From Jackrogersella multiformis (taxonomy: Eukaryota; Ascomycota; Sordariomycetes; Xylariales; Hypoxylaceae): a stretch of DNA of 64,000 nt. The position numbers and the translations under genes were made by a program. This document shows, one piece after another, positions 46,067 through 56,556 of the stretch. The notes below the pieces were generated by a model. It saw only the letters and a list, made by a program, of their open reading frames with translations, searched no databases and had not been told where the DNA came from. Position 1 is the first letter of the stretch, and every line of letters starts with the position of its first letter. Location: the NCBI GenBank assembly GCA_902806575.1, contig CADCXD010000018.1, forward strand, positions 1,984,001 to 2,048,000. The letters run 5' to 3'.

Positions 46067-47683
46067 ATGTCTTCAACTACAGTTAATAATACCTCCTGGG
46101 CAGCTCTTCCCAAAGAGATTCAGCTTTGGATCTTGAAGCTCTTATTAAGCGATGGCTGTAGCTTGGCTCAGTCGGCCGCAGTATCACGTCAATGGCAGAC
46201 TGTCATTGAGCGCCACAACTTCGAGCGGATCAACCTAACACTATGGCGCATCCCTGACCTTGGCCCTATGACTCGCCGTAACCGAGCTCTCGTCAAATAT
46301 ATCTGGCTTTCTCTGGAACTTGACGAGTATGATTGTTCCAAGTGCAATATAGAACGTCGGCCTTTCGAAACAACGGACAACTGCATTATTATTACGGCAA
46401 TGCACGACCTATTCTTGACCCTCAGCAAATGGGAGCCTCAGGGCAACTTAAAGCTGGATATCAGTGTTCACTCGCCTAGCGACTCGCAACATTGGTTCAA
46501 GTATTTAACCTTTGGGCCCGATACCCTTCCGCACAACAACAAAGTAACGCTCAGCCAACGAGATGATCCTGAGCACGCATGGATTGCCGGCAAGCCATCT
46601 TCAGCTCCGCCCGGTGCAGCTTTATGCACCGCTTTTGCAGAAGTCTTGAGAGAGCCGGACCAGCCGGGCGAGCCTGACAGACCAATGATGATCATAGAAG
46701 AGGAGAGAAAATGGTTTCGGACTCTACCGGAAGTTCCGGCCATAACGAGTGTGCTTCTACGTCTGCAGAACCGCCGGCGATGGAGACCATCTACGCTTAC
46801 ACATATGCTTTCCTGTCTTCCTAGACTCGAGGAATTTCACTACGAGCCTTGGAGGGCTTGGTCAATAGATGAACAGAGAGTGATAGATCAAGCTTACTGC
46901 TCACTCTTTAATTCGCTCGTGCGCAGAAAATTACGGAAACTTATACTATTCGAGAACTTTGATGAGCAGTATCCGTCATGTTTCGCGAACTGCGACGACA
47001 TGCGAGCGCCCGACCTTTCCGTCAGTCAAGCAGTTGCGGAGGTCAGTCTGGAGCTTGAGCATCTTTCTGCATCGTTTATCGTTGACGTTGGCCATTTTCT
47101 TTGCGCTGTAAAGCCAGGATGGAATTGGCCCCACCTAACTTCGCTGACGCTTACTTCACAACTATTAAGTGCTGAAGAAGATCTAACCAGGATTAACGAT
47201 ATGTTAGAAGCAGCAGCATCGACGGCTTTAAAAATGCCGGAGCTCAAGACGATGGAAATTTGGAATGGACGAGTAGGATCGGCAGCACTTTTCAGATATC
47301 AATTGGGGGGCAACCATTGTGCAGTCCTAACCTGGAAAGCCACCTGGAAATTTACTTTGCAGCCTTGTGTCATCGAAGCCTGGGAAGCTGTGGCACACGC
47401 CCATGATGGTGGCAATTACTTCATACATCAGGAATTCCTGGATGAGACGATCAGCATCAATTCTCACGCTGATGCGATTAACTATGTGGAACTGTCGAAG
47501 GTCCTTCGTCCCGTTTCGCTGCAGCAGATCCAAGCAGCACACAAGATGCGACTCGAGGGAGTGCCCCAGGGGCTTGGCCTCGCTAGACCCCAACTTACTG
47601 CTATGCATACAAAACCCTCGTTCTCCGGGAAGCACTGGGCAATGGCTTTAAGGTACTATTCGAGGGTCATAGAGCAGTTTTAA
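46067..47683 (+). CDS. F-box protein, fungal type
   Basis: Single frame of 538 residues. The F-box is at about residues 10-50 (WAALPKEIQLWILKLLLSDG...AAVSRQWQTVIE), so the protein probably feeds substrates to an SCF ubiquitin ligase through Skp1. The rest resembles the long C-terminal domain of expanded fungal F-box families (PRLEEFHYEPWRAW, then LRKLILFENFDE and repeated Leu-rich segments such as LTSLTLTSQLL). No substrate can be inferred. After TAA 47681-47683 the same frame continues for 47 protein-like codons, so the stop may have shortened an older C-terminus. The ATG is the first in frame. Confidence 0.82.
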   Translation: MSSTTVNNTSWAALPKEIQLWILKLLLSDGCSLAQSAAVSRQWQTVIERHNFERINLTLWRIPDLGPMTRRNRALVKYIWLSLELDEYDCSKCNIERRPFETTDNCIIITAMHDLFLTLSKWEPQGNLKLDISVHSPSDSQHWFKYLTFGPDTLPHNNKVTLSQRDDPEHAWIAGKPSSAPPGAALCTAFAEVLREPDQPGEPDRPMMIIEEERKWFRTLPEVPAITSVLLRLQNRRRWRPSTLTHMLSCLPRLEEFHYEPWRAWSIDEQRVIDQAYCSLFNSLVRRKLRKLILFENFDEQYPSCFANCDDMRAPDLSVSQAVAEVSLELEHLSASFIVDVGHFLCAVKPGWNWPHLTSLTLTSQLLSAEEDLTRINDMLEAAASTALKMPELKTMEIWNGRVGSAALFRYQLGGNHCAVLTWKATWKFTLQPCVIEAWEAVAHAHDGGNYFIHQEFLDETISINSHADAINYVELSKVLRPVSLQQIQAAHKMRLEGVPQGLGLARPQLTAMHTKPSFSGKHWAMALRYYSRVIEQF

Positions 47684-48295
47684 AGGGATCCCAGGAACGA
47701 CGAGTATATGGAGCGCGAGGGCGTCGCTTTGCTGCGTGCAATGGGCATTGACATAACCTGGGAAGAGCTACGACATTCCCACAATCTGTCAAGGTCAAGA
47801 ACCTACATACCTACCTATGGGCTTTAACAGGTTACAGTCCACAAGGAGTAAGGAGGTAGAAATTGGTAATTGATAAGGAATCTTGAGTGGCGGTTGGCTG
47901 ATGAAATGCGCTAGAGTCCCGGTATTTATCAATACACTAGATCCCAGAATAAATTCAACGAAGGATGGAAGCTGTGTATAGAATGAAGAATTGCTTGGTT
48001 TCTTATTGAAGGAATGAGATACAATCTCACTTTTACAGCTCATTACATGCAAACTGGGGTATATGTTCAATCAGGACCCAGTTAGGTCTTGGCTTCGACA
48101 TGTTCTTACGAACAGGCCTACTTATCCAGAACACCACGTAAATGTGCCCAACATCGTTCTGGTGCCTCCCCTATGCTCACTTGAGATAGCTTCATAGGCC
48201 TATCTACTATCCAGGTGTGATGTGTGCTTCGTGCTTTGTATAGGTAGAAATTCGTACTTACTGATTATAATGTCGCCAAGAAGGCGTCAACCATA
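47684..48295. other. F-box tail remnant and intergenic
   Basis: Begins with the open in-frame stretch 47684-47826 described under the F-box gene. The rest, AT-rich with a TACCTACC word near 47803, holds no supported gene. Confidence 0.45.
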
Positions 48296-48569
48296 TTATC
48301 CATCGCCGTCTGCAAGGCGCCATCTGCCACCGACAACTCCTAACATGCGAAGCGAAGCGTCTTGGGAGTGGGGATTGGCTTGGAACTTAAGCCAAGCGGC
48401 GACGGCGGCCGCTTCTGAGAAGACCACGCCGGCCTTTCTCTGCCGGAACGCGAGCTCCAAGGGGTTGTCATCGTTTCTGCTTTAAATCCTCTTGATCAGC
48501 TAGGAGCCAGGATCTAGGCGTGGGCTAGAGCAATGGCAAAGACATCGGAAGATGGACTACTTACTCCAT
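48296..48569 (-). CDS. Small 61-aa protein with a 5-nt first coding exon
   Basis: Exon 1 coding part is only ATGGA (48569-48565), followed by a GTAAGT donor. An 88-nt intron ends in CAG, and exon 2 is 48476-48296. The joined product begins MENDDNPLELAFRQRKAGVV, then FSEAAAVAAWLKFQ and MLGVVGGRWRLADGDG: compact, low in Ser/Pro and unlike a random frame. A C/T-rich leader precedes the ATG on the minus strand (about 48615-48650). The opposite-strand frame over the same DNA (48222-48485) looks like a shadow. No family recognised. The model rests on splice signals and composition only. Confidence 0.5.
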
Positions 48570-50246
48570 GATTTCTAAAAATGGTGATGGTGATGCTGGT
48601 CATGATGGTGTTGATGTTAAAGAAGAAAGGGAGAGAGGGAAGAGAAAAACGCAACAGAGACAGGCTTTTAAATAGGTATTTTCACAGGACGGATGTACCT
48701 TCTCAGCGGCCAGAGATGCAAGAGCGATGCCGTCATGGTCCCATGGGGTAGAATGATGGCAAGAAGCCTCGCGGGAAACCTCGTGGGAAAGAAGGTAAAG
48801 CCTGGAACCTGAGAGAGCGCGTCTCGGTCCTCTCTTATTAGGAAATTTTTATATGCCTTGAATTTCTTACAGGGGTATGTATAGGTACCTTCTCAAATGC
48901 CGCTCTCAGGTTTACACTTACCTATTAATCTATTCACGACAACTCTCCTTGCCAGTTGAGCCAGTCCGCCGAGGGAAACAGCTTGGTCTGCTCTACTTGC
49001 CCTTAAGCAAGTATCGTCTCACTGGAAAACTTAAAACTTCTAATACCTACATATAGGTACACTAATGGGAGGGGGGGTTGTTTGATGACTATGTCAACTA
49101 TTGTCACCAGGGTCAACATAGTGTTGACTACCTAGGTAGTTATTATTAAAAAACGATTATATATTTGATTGACTGTTAGGAATATTATCATCACCCCGAA
49201 GGGCAATTCTATTGCTCTTATAAGGGTTGTTGGAAGAGCCATAATCTCCTTTTGAAAATGATGATATTAAATTACAATAGCTGTTGTAATAACTATATGC
49301 TAACCTGGAGACCATGTTAAATAGGTGACATAATGTTGAATACCTAGGTAACATAATGTTGAATTGATGACTAGGTATGTCAGGAGCCCTTAAAAAAAGG
49401 AAGCAGCCTGGGATTAAACCCCAGGGCTTTCAGGGGTTTATTATATATAGGTAGTCAAATTTGAGGTTTAGTTTTAGGTTCACGATTTACAGTCTACAAC
49501 ATGTGTTAAAAGGTTCAACATCATGTTAGGTCCTGACATACTTGTCTAAAAGACTACCCCTAGCATACTAGTATGTCCACCTAAATATCGTCACCTGCGC
49601 CTGACACAGTAACCATTAAACTATAATTGTACCTGCCTGTAATAAAATCAATCCTGCAATTATAGCAGCTGTAGTATGAGGATGTATTATGAAGGTTTTA
49701 AGCTTCAGGCAAAACACAAAATCTCACTTAAACCCTCTTGATTACATAACCGCTCCACACAGCCATCGTGTTGAGCAATTAACAAAAAATGGTGATCAAA
49801 TCGATATTAATAGGTATAGATGCTGACATAATGTCAGTGGACCCCTGTAGTAGGTACTGTGGGGCCATTACGTAAGCTATGGTTTAAGTACTTAAGCAGC
49901 TAGTGTACCTAGGTAGGTAAGATCTCGTGTGTTTGATATTGAAGTTTAAAACCTGAAAAGAAAAAAAACATCACAACCAATACTACAGTACTTTAAGTAC
50001 CTAAGGTAGGTAGGTATTAATAAAGGTTCTTCCGTCCGACCTCCGTCAATGGTCAAGCATGTCGGCCTTAAAGAGTGTGATGAACAGGCCACCTCAAAAT
50101 CGGCCATAGGACTTAACAATTCCATGGTACTAGGTATAATCTCATTCACGGTACAAAACCCTCAACTTTTGATCGGATTCATATGTCCTAAGAATAGGTA
50201 GGAAAACACCAGAATTAGACGCCTCATCAATTTGATTTATCTTATT
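48570..50246. other. AT-rich palindrome zone
   Basis: No gene supported. Short palindromes of similar make-up recur: GTCAACATAGTGTTGAC at 49112-49128, AACATAATGTT-type words at 49328-49360, and CTGACATAATGTCAG at 49823-49837. CCTAGG/GGTA words lie at 49130-49140, 49342-49350, 49907-49918 and 50005-50015. The MITE-like element 49375-49541 is inside. Confidence 0.5.
49375..49541. mobile_element. Possible MITE, 167 bp with 11-bp inverted ends
   Basis: GTATGTCAGGA (49375-49385) is matched by its exact reverse complement TCCTGACATAC (49531-49541). Inside is a hairpin CCTGGG-ATTAAAC-CCCAGG near 49408-49428. No coding capacity. A clear target-site duplication is not visible, so the element class is not fixed. 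Confidence 0.4.
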
Positions 50247-50969
50247 ATGGGACGAAAACGAAAAAGCCAAGGCGATCAAGGCGAAGCCTCTTCCGCATCC
50301 TCTTCCAAACAGCAAAAGACTAGCGGAGGAGAGGAGGAATTACCCCAGTCGCAAGGGAGTAAACAGCACCACGGCTTCGATCCGTATCCGCCATCTAAAG
50401 TATACCGCCTCGTCGAGCCTGGACCTGTGCTATTAGTCACGACGGGGTCGCTGGCCGACTCGACACATAATGTCATGACTATAGGATTCCACATGGTGAT
50501 GCAACACGAGTCGCCACCTCTTATTGGCATCAGTCTCGGGCCGTGGGACGCTTCGTTCGCGACCCTCAAAAGGCAGCGCGAGTGCGTGTTAGCCGTGCCT
50601 TCCGTCGAGATGGCTGGCGTGGTTGTTGATATCGGGAATTGTTCTGCCGACGATGTTGATGTCGACGAGGCTGGCGGTAAATGGCAACGCTTCGGGATAG
50701 AAGCGCTCCCAGCCGCGAAGGTCAAGGCACCGCTGGTGGGTGGCAGTAACGTTATCGCGAATATCGAGTGCGTGGTCGAGGACAGTAAGATGGTCAGCAA
50801 ATACTCCATGTGGGTTCTAAAGCCGGTCAAGGCGTGGGTCAACCCGGGAAAGAGGCCTGGAGAGGGCGGGAAGATGTTCCATCACCGCGGAGATGGCACG
50901 TTCGTCGTCGACGGGGAAATTCTAGACTTGAAGGGTAGGATGGTCAAATGGCAGGAATTCCAAGATTAA
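50247..50969 (+). CDS. Flavin-reductase-like FMN-binding domain protein
   Basis: 240 residues from ATG 50247; the five codons before it belong to a non-ATG extension. The first 45 residues are charged and Gln/Ser-rich with a KRKSQ basic patch. A flavin-reductase-like split-barrel follows: PGPVLLVTTGSLADSTHNVMTIGFHMVM, then PPLIGISLGPWDASFATLKR and ECVLAVPSVEMAGVVVDIG. The pattern (xxxxTxxxxxxxNxMTxxxxxxxS/M PPxxxxSxxP) is the FMN-binding signature. Such proteins reduce or bind flavin with NAD(P)H, or belong to the related uncharacterised oxidoreductases; the reaction here is not known. No introns or targeting signals seen. Confidence 0.8.
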   Translation: MGRKRKSQGDQGEASSASSSKQQKTSGGEEELPQSQGSKQHHGFDPYPPSKVYRLVEPGPVLLVTTGSLADSTHNVMTIGFHMVMQHESPPLIGISLGPWDASFATLKRQRECVLAVPSVEMAGVVVDIGNCSADDVDVDEAGGKWQRFGIEALPAAKVKAPLVGGSNVIANIECVVEDSKMVSKYSMWVLKPVKAWVNPGKRPGEGGKMFHHRGDGTFVVDGEILDLKGRMVKWQEFQD

Positions 50970-51056
50970 ATCATCGCTTTATTACTGTGCCTAACGGCTT
51001 CATAGTACCGACTACCTAGATTCGTGACGACGGATAGGCTTTTCAATTTCAACGAA

Positions 51057-53010
51057 TCATACATCCTGCCTCTTTTCTTCCATCTCGCTTTCAGCTGCGC
51101 TAGTAGCTACTTCTGTCGATTTTCCGGACTGGTTTTTCTCTCCCACCTCTTCTTTCGGATTATTCCCCTGCGTGCCTAGTCGGATAAAAGGAGCCAGCAA
51201 TACGCTTGCCGCAGCGAAGGCTACTGACACCTGGAAAGTCCTAGTGAATCTGAGCATCGGATCGGCCATGCCCTCTTCCGTCAATTCTATAGAGCTGAAC
51301 ACTGCTGTTGAAATCCCCATAATAGCAGCGTTGGAGAGCCGGATAACTACGTTGAAGATACCACCAGCCAAGGACTGCTGATGCTTAGGTAATGACTGCA
51401 TCACATACATCTAAGGAAGTTAGATCAAATCTTCCAGCATGAAAATACGAGACTGAGACTCACATTAGCCACGTTAAATTGGAGATCTGCTCCAGCAACG
51501 TTAAGAATCAAGGCTGGGAACATGAAGGCCCAGTAGTTGCTTTCCGGCTTTATAAAGGAGAATAGCAAGCTAGCGCCAAGATAACACACAGCACCGACGA
51601 CCATAATAAGGGTGTTGTTAACGCGATGCAAAATTCGGCCGGCAACGATATTCCAGATAAGACCCGCGACAGCCATTGGAAGAAGATGCACCGCAACCAT
51701 AAGAGTCGAAAATTGCTTAATTTCTTGCAAGAAGAAGGCAGTCCAGAAGCCGCTCGACGTGAAGCTCATCGTGCCTAATAACACTACGCCAATGATCTGT
51801 TTGTCGTTAGCATCATCGATAATAGAAATGTGATGGGCTTGGCACTCACAAGACTGAAATTCCGATCCTTCCAGATATGAGGAGGCATCAAAGGAGTAGG
51901 AAATATCCTCTCCCATAACACAAAAACTACCATCAGCGCAATACCGACGACTAGCAGTGCGATCACATGTGCGCTTGCCCAACCATCTTGAGGGCCGAGA
52001 CTACTTTCATCAATACTTGACGCTTAGAAACATAACAAGTAGGTACTTACGTCAAACCCGCCGTGAACATGCCCGTTCCGAAAATCGTTAAAATAGTCCC
52101 GACATAGTCGAACTGCTTCAACGTGCCTAGTCGTTCTCTCAACGGAGCTCGGTCAAAATTTTCGACATTTGGCACAGCCCATATGGCGTGGACCGTAAAA
52201 ACGGCCCATATTATACAAAGCATGATGAACGCAGCTCGCCAACTGGAGAGCTGCGTTGCGATGCCGCACAGGATGGTACCGAACACGAACCCCAGAGGGT
52301 TTCCTGCGCTAAATGCCGAAAATGCCATATTCTTCCGCTTCGAGGGGGTTGTGTACGCAGCCCCAAGGATCCCTATCGCCGGGGGCACGACCATGGCAGA
52401 GCAAGCACCGAGGATGCCACAGACGATCAGCATCCAAAACGGATTCTGCGAGAAAGCAACCAGAAGCACGAATGCACTAAACGATGCCATGCCAGCTATG
52501 AACATGACCTTTCGGCCCAGCAAATCTGCAAGTTGACCTAGGCCAAGCTGAAAGGCTCCAGCAACAAGACTAGGATTACGTGTTAGCATCGCGGAGTAGA
52601 GGCTGGATAAGATGGAATGGGCTTCGCTATACGTACCTTGTCGATGCACTGATCCATGCTATTTCGCCCTGTGTCATGCCCAAGTCCTTCGAGACGGGAA
52701 CTGTGATGATCAAGGCAACACCCGTCAAGAACGAGGTTGTAGCGGTTGCGACGGTGGCTTGGAAGACGAATGAGATTTCCTGGAATGTGTTTTTAAAGCA
52801 TTCTGGACGGTCCCCAAAGCTCGTCTTGATTCTCCCGAGTCTTGACGCCCCGTTTTCTTCATCGCCATTTACAGTCGGCGCATTCTCTTCAGATTTTGAA
52901 GTCTGGGGTGTTACATCCGTCTCATTCTCGGCTCTTGCTCGGCCGAGCGCAAGCTCGGTGATCTCGGGAGACTGCTGCTCTGATGGCATCGTCATAGCAT
53001 CTTTTGGCAT
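51057..53010 (-). CDS. MFS transporter, DHA2-like, 14 TM type
   Basis: Predicted 576 residues. Exons 53010-52637, 52569-52051, 52000-51850, 51796-51464 and 51410-51057 join in phase. The N-terminal about 75 residues are charged and cytosolic. Hydrophobic helices follow throughout. The loop 2-3 signature GQLADLLGRKVMF is motif A of the major facilitator superfamily, and VVPPAIGILGAAY resembles motif C of drug/H+ antiporters. Helix number and similarity in style to the yeast Atr1/Amf1 group (boron, ammonium or drug export) suggest DHA2 type. The substrate cannot be read from sequence. The tail is acidic and Lys-rich. Alternative acceptors exist near 52001; the one used keeps LGPQDGW in frame. 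Confidence 0.87.
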
Positions 53011-54313
53011 ACCTAGTTCAAACAGACATGGTGTTGCTTTTTTCTCCTATCATGCATGCAACCAAAGCGTCTTATCCGACCCTCAAATATCCTGCAGACT
53101 CGACCTCGAGCGAAGTTCGCACATTGACAATCCCCAATTGTTGTGACGTTTTGCGTTGATAATCACGGCCATGGCGTTATTTATCCCACATCCCACACAC
53201 CCTGATGCTCTCATTGGCTAGAGAACACTAAGACGATGGAACTCGAGCCGGGGCTCTGCACGGTTCGGTGCTTGTTTCGGTCTTCGCTACTAGGTCTATA
53301 TTAGCTACCTGGAACCTAGGTATTAGTGTATGTATGAACAAACATCTTTGCCAACAACATACATAGTTCGGCTGCTTCCTACATGCCAGCTAGATTATAC
53401 AGTCACATACACATACAAATACATACATGTATGACAGCTTAAGTGTCCCCCGTCTCAAGCAAAAGAAAACATGATTTTGACAGATGGCTTGCGAGTACGC
53501 TTCTGTGTTTCCATATCCTATCCTACATGAAGTACCAATAATAACGAAACAACCCAGGCTAGCTTAGGTGGGTATATATATATGATAAGTAGGTACATAT
53601 GAGGTTGAGCAGTGACACTTATACATACCTAGGTATATATGCTAGCTGGCCTCACACAATGACGTATCTAATAAACAGCAAGAGGGTTTACAACGAAATT
53701 CGATGGGCTGACGGAGTGTGCCAGTTAAAAAGATGACTACTTCGCGACGCAAGAAGCCATTCCACAGTACACAAGTTGCAAACTCTTATTCTGACTACGA
53801 AGTCATCTAGGGGGCAGACAGGTAGCACGATCCTAACGTGAGTGGGTATATAAAGTGAAGAGAGAATCACTAGGTAGACGGGCAATTCTAGATCATCAGC
53901 ATCAACCCACTACAGTGGACTCGACACATAAGTGCGAATTTATAACTACGAAGACCACGATGAAATAGGAGAGAACCAGTGTCCCATTATTGGATTTGAT
54001 TACAAAATCATATTTCGTCCTAGTGTTGATCCTACGTTATCCCCGACCTTCTCGGAGCTAGTGTCTACGGCGTGCCTCTTCAACCCATTACTACACATCT
54101 CTAAGTTCACGGCTCGGTTTTCTTAAAAAGGCAGTTTTTGTTTTTTTGGGGTTTTTATAACACTCCTACTTCACTACTCTACCGTGTGCTGGTCCTGGAG
54201 CCTAGAGTACAGTCCGAGAAGCCAAATCAATTCGTTGCAGCATTCCACCTTTCCCTTTCCACAGGCTGTCGTACTAGTCCACCGGCGCCCCTCTCCGTAA
54301 ATCTCAACAGTGC
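53011..54313. other. Intergenic
   Basis: MFS upstream region and 3' side of the disordered protein gene. TA-rich run near 53576-53590 and CCTAGG words at 53313 and 53626. A GTG-initiated frame at 53932-54126 has no supporting signal. Confidence 0.5.
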
Positions 54314-55840
54314 TTACTCACGGTCCGGGCATCGGCGCTTAGCTGGTCGGTTCTCCTCCTCCTCTTCCTCCTCTTCCTCCTCCTCATCCGCTTCATCGTC
54401 CGCCTGGTTCCCGGTGTGGCTGTCGGCCTCGTCGGGAGGGGAAGACGAAGAGGGAGAGGGACCCTCGCCCCGCTTCCTCTTCTGCCGCGGCGCCGCGCGT
54501 ACGTGCAGGTTGCCGCGCACATGCACGACGGGCATCGCGCGCTGGCCCCCCTCTTCCGCGCCGAACAGCTCGGCCGCCGTGGCTGGGTCGAGGTGGCAGT
54601 CGCCGTCGACCACGATGACCGGCCGTCGGAGGTCTTCCGCCGCGCGGCCGATGGCGGCGATCTGTTGGGGCGACGGCGCCACGCGCCGCGAGCTGCCCTC
54701 CGCTGGGTGTTCATGGTGATCTTGTGCTGCGGGCGCTGGGATGCCGCGATGCAGTGCTTGGGGCAGCAGTGGTGGTAGCCGTGACATCTGTGCTAGCCGT
54801 GGATATGGCGATGGTGGAGGTGCGGCGTACTCCTGTCTTGGTATTATGGAGTCTCGCAGTTGTCTAAACCTGGCACTGCTGATCGAGGCTAGGCCGGAGT
54901 GGCTAATCGGTGTCTCGCCTATGCGAAGCTGCTGGTCGGCGCTCTGACTCTGCATTTCCTGCCTCTCCCGCGCCTGCTCCCGCTCCCGCTGCATCTGTAG
55001 TCGACAGGTAGCCCTCAGCGCCTCCAATCTGGCCCTCTGGCGGGCCGCCTCGCGCATCTCCTCAGTCTCTTCCACCGGCCCGGCGCTATCGCCCGACGAG
55101 GAGTCCGATGAGACAAGGGTCGACGTCTCGCTCAGCCCGCCCGACCCGGAGTCGCCCCCGAAGGGCCGGGCCGCGGGGCCGTCGCGAGGAGACGCGAGGC
55201 TGTAGGTGCGCGCTCCCTCGTTGGGCGTCGCCGGCCGCGCGCCCTCGTAGCCGACGCCGCGCGCAGAGATAGCCCAGGCCTCTGGCGCCGACGGCGGCAG
55301 AGCCACGTATGGCGGCGGCGGCGCCTGGTAGGGATCCACCCATGCGTGCGACCGAGGCGGGTATATAGAGGAGTACGCAGGCCGCGTGCCCGTGGTCAGA
55401 TCATTGGGTCGGGAACTTCGCGACGGGTCGTCGGCGGCCTCGTAGTACGGAGGCGGCGGCGGCGGCGTGTGGCGGCTGAGCGACGGGGAGAAGCGCGCGC
55501 TGATGCGCATGCGCTCTCGGCGTTCTCGGCGCTCTTGGCGCTCCTGGAGCCCGGGCATCCCGCGTAGTCCTCTGGTCCACATCGATCCGGACTCGTTGAA
55601 GCGCCCGGACCGTGAGATTGCGAACGGAATCTGCGACTGGTCGTTGTTGGGAACAGCGGAGATGGGTAGTGGCGCGGGGCGCTCGGCCCATGGCATCACA
55701 GGGTCGCTGGGCTCGGGAGCTTGGGTCTGGTGGCCCGGCGACCGGAGGGCGAAGCGTCTGCTTGCTGGGTCTGGAGATGGGCCGTTTTCGGTCCAGGGCA
55801 TAGGCTCGTCGCTATGAGGAGGCGATGGGCTGCTGTCCAT
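54314..55840 (-). CDS. Disordered Pro-rich protein with two PPxY motifs
   Basis: Single exon, 508 residues, almost wholly low-complexity (Pro, Ser, Arg, Glu). Two PPPY motifs occur (in PPPPPPYYEAADD near residue 132 and APPPPYVALPP near residue 174), which are the standard ligands of WW domains. A coiled-coil-like Arg/Glu-rich helix lies at about 255-310 (REAARQRARLEALRATCRLQ). The C-terminus has QKRKRGEG, a run of about 14 Glu and AKRRC, suggesting nuclear localisation. One folded-looking segment is RRPVIVVDGDCHLDPATAAE with VVHVRGNLHVRA near residue 420. The function is unknown. A GTGAGT donor-like word overlaps the stop, so a further 3' exon cannot be excluded. Confidence 0.65.
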   Translation of the reverse strand: MDSSPSPPHSDEPMPWTENGPSPDPASRRFALRSPGHQTQAPEPSDPVMPWAERPAPLPISAVPNNDQSQIPFAISRSGRFNESGSMWTRGLRGMPGLQERQERRERRERMRISARFSPSLSRHTPPPPPPYYEAADDPSRSSRPNDLTTGTRPAYSSIYPPRSHAWVDPYQAPPPPYVALPPSAPEAWAISARGVGYEGARPATPNEGARTYSLASPRDGPAARPFGGDSGSGGLSETSTLVSSDSSSGDSAGPVEETEEMREAARQRARLEALRATCRLQMQREREQARERQEMQSQSADQQLRIGETPISHSGLASISSARFRQLRDSIIPRQEYAAPPPSPYPRLAQMSRLPPLLPQALHRGIPAPAAQDHHEHPAEGSSRRVAPSPQQIAAIGRAAEDLRRPVIVVDGDCHLDPATAAELFGAEEGGQRAMPVVHVRGNLHVRAAPRQKRKRGEGPSPSSSSPPDEADSHTGNQADDEADEEEEEEEEEEENRPAKRRCPDRE

Positions 55841-56556
55841 GGCGAAGATGGTGATGATGGTGTGGATGATTGTTGGCTATGAAGGGGATGATGATAGAGA
55901 GTTATTTTTGATGATGGATTAAGCTGTGTTCTAAGCTCGACTTTTTAGTTAATCCTGTCTCGAAGGGAGGCAAAAAGTGAGAATACTCTAGTCAACAGAA
56001 TCCTCCAAGTAGTGGTGCCTTGGGTAAAGTTCAAAAGGGCTCGGGTGAAGAGTGAGAATTTAGGGTAGGTAACTGGGTATGTTCGTCTTAGAATATTATC
56101 CGAGTTGATAAATAAAATAAACCGGGCAGAGTAGAACAGTGACGAGTGGGCACATAAACGAAAGGGGAAGGGGTCGCCTTTATATGGGAAATCGTGGATG
56201 GATGCGCGAGAGTTCGGGCCCAGACGGCAAAGCTTCAATATCGTGGAGGTTATCAGCAAAGGAGAAGTGAACTATTAGGCGCGGTGGGAAGTTTATAAAA
56301 GTTTAAGTATCCCAAAAAAGGACCAGAACCTCCGGGCCAATGCACTGTCTACCTTTTAGTGTACATTGATATAGAATAATTAACGGTCACTTAATTATTT
56401 TCAGGAGTGACACTCGTTTGTTTGCCTAAGAGAGAACAAAACATCGAAGACTAGGTAAGACTTGCCACGTACGTAGAAGCAAATGATGACAGGTTTGATG
56501 GTAATATTCGGATTACAGCTGAAGTTACAAATCTGACATGGCATCCTCAGTGGGTA
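55841..56556. other. Intergenic
   Basis: Upstream of the disordered protein gene and 3' of UTP21. Nothing recognisable; a 104-codon minus-strand frame (55945-56259) lacks features. Confidence 0.5.

Noticed and set aside
48222..48485. 87-codon plus-strand frame
   Set aside because: Overlaps the better-supported minus-strand exon 48476-48296; low-complexity Arg/Pro/Ser start.
53932..54126. 64-codon plus-strand frame
   Set aside because: GTG start, no splice or promoter support; runs into a T-rich tract.
54138..54778. Plus-strand Ser/Arg-rich ORFs
   Set aside because: Antisense shadows of the poly-Glu and Pro-rich minus-strand gene.
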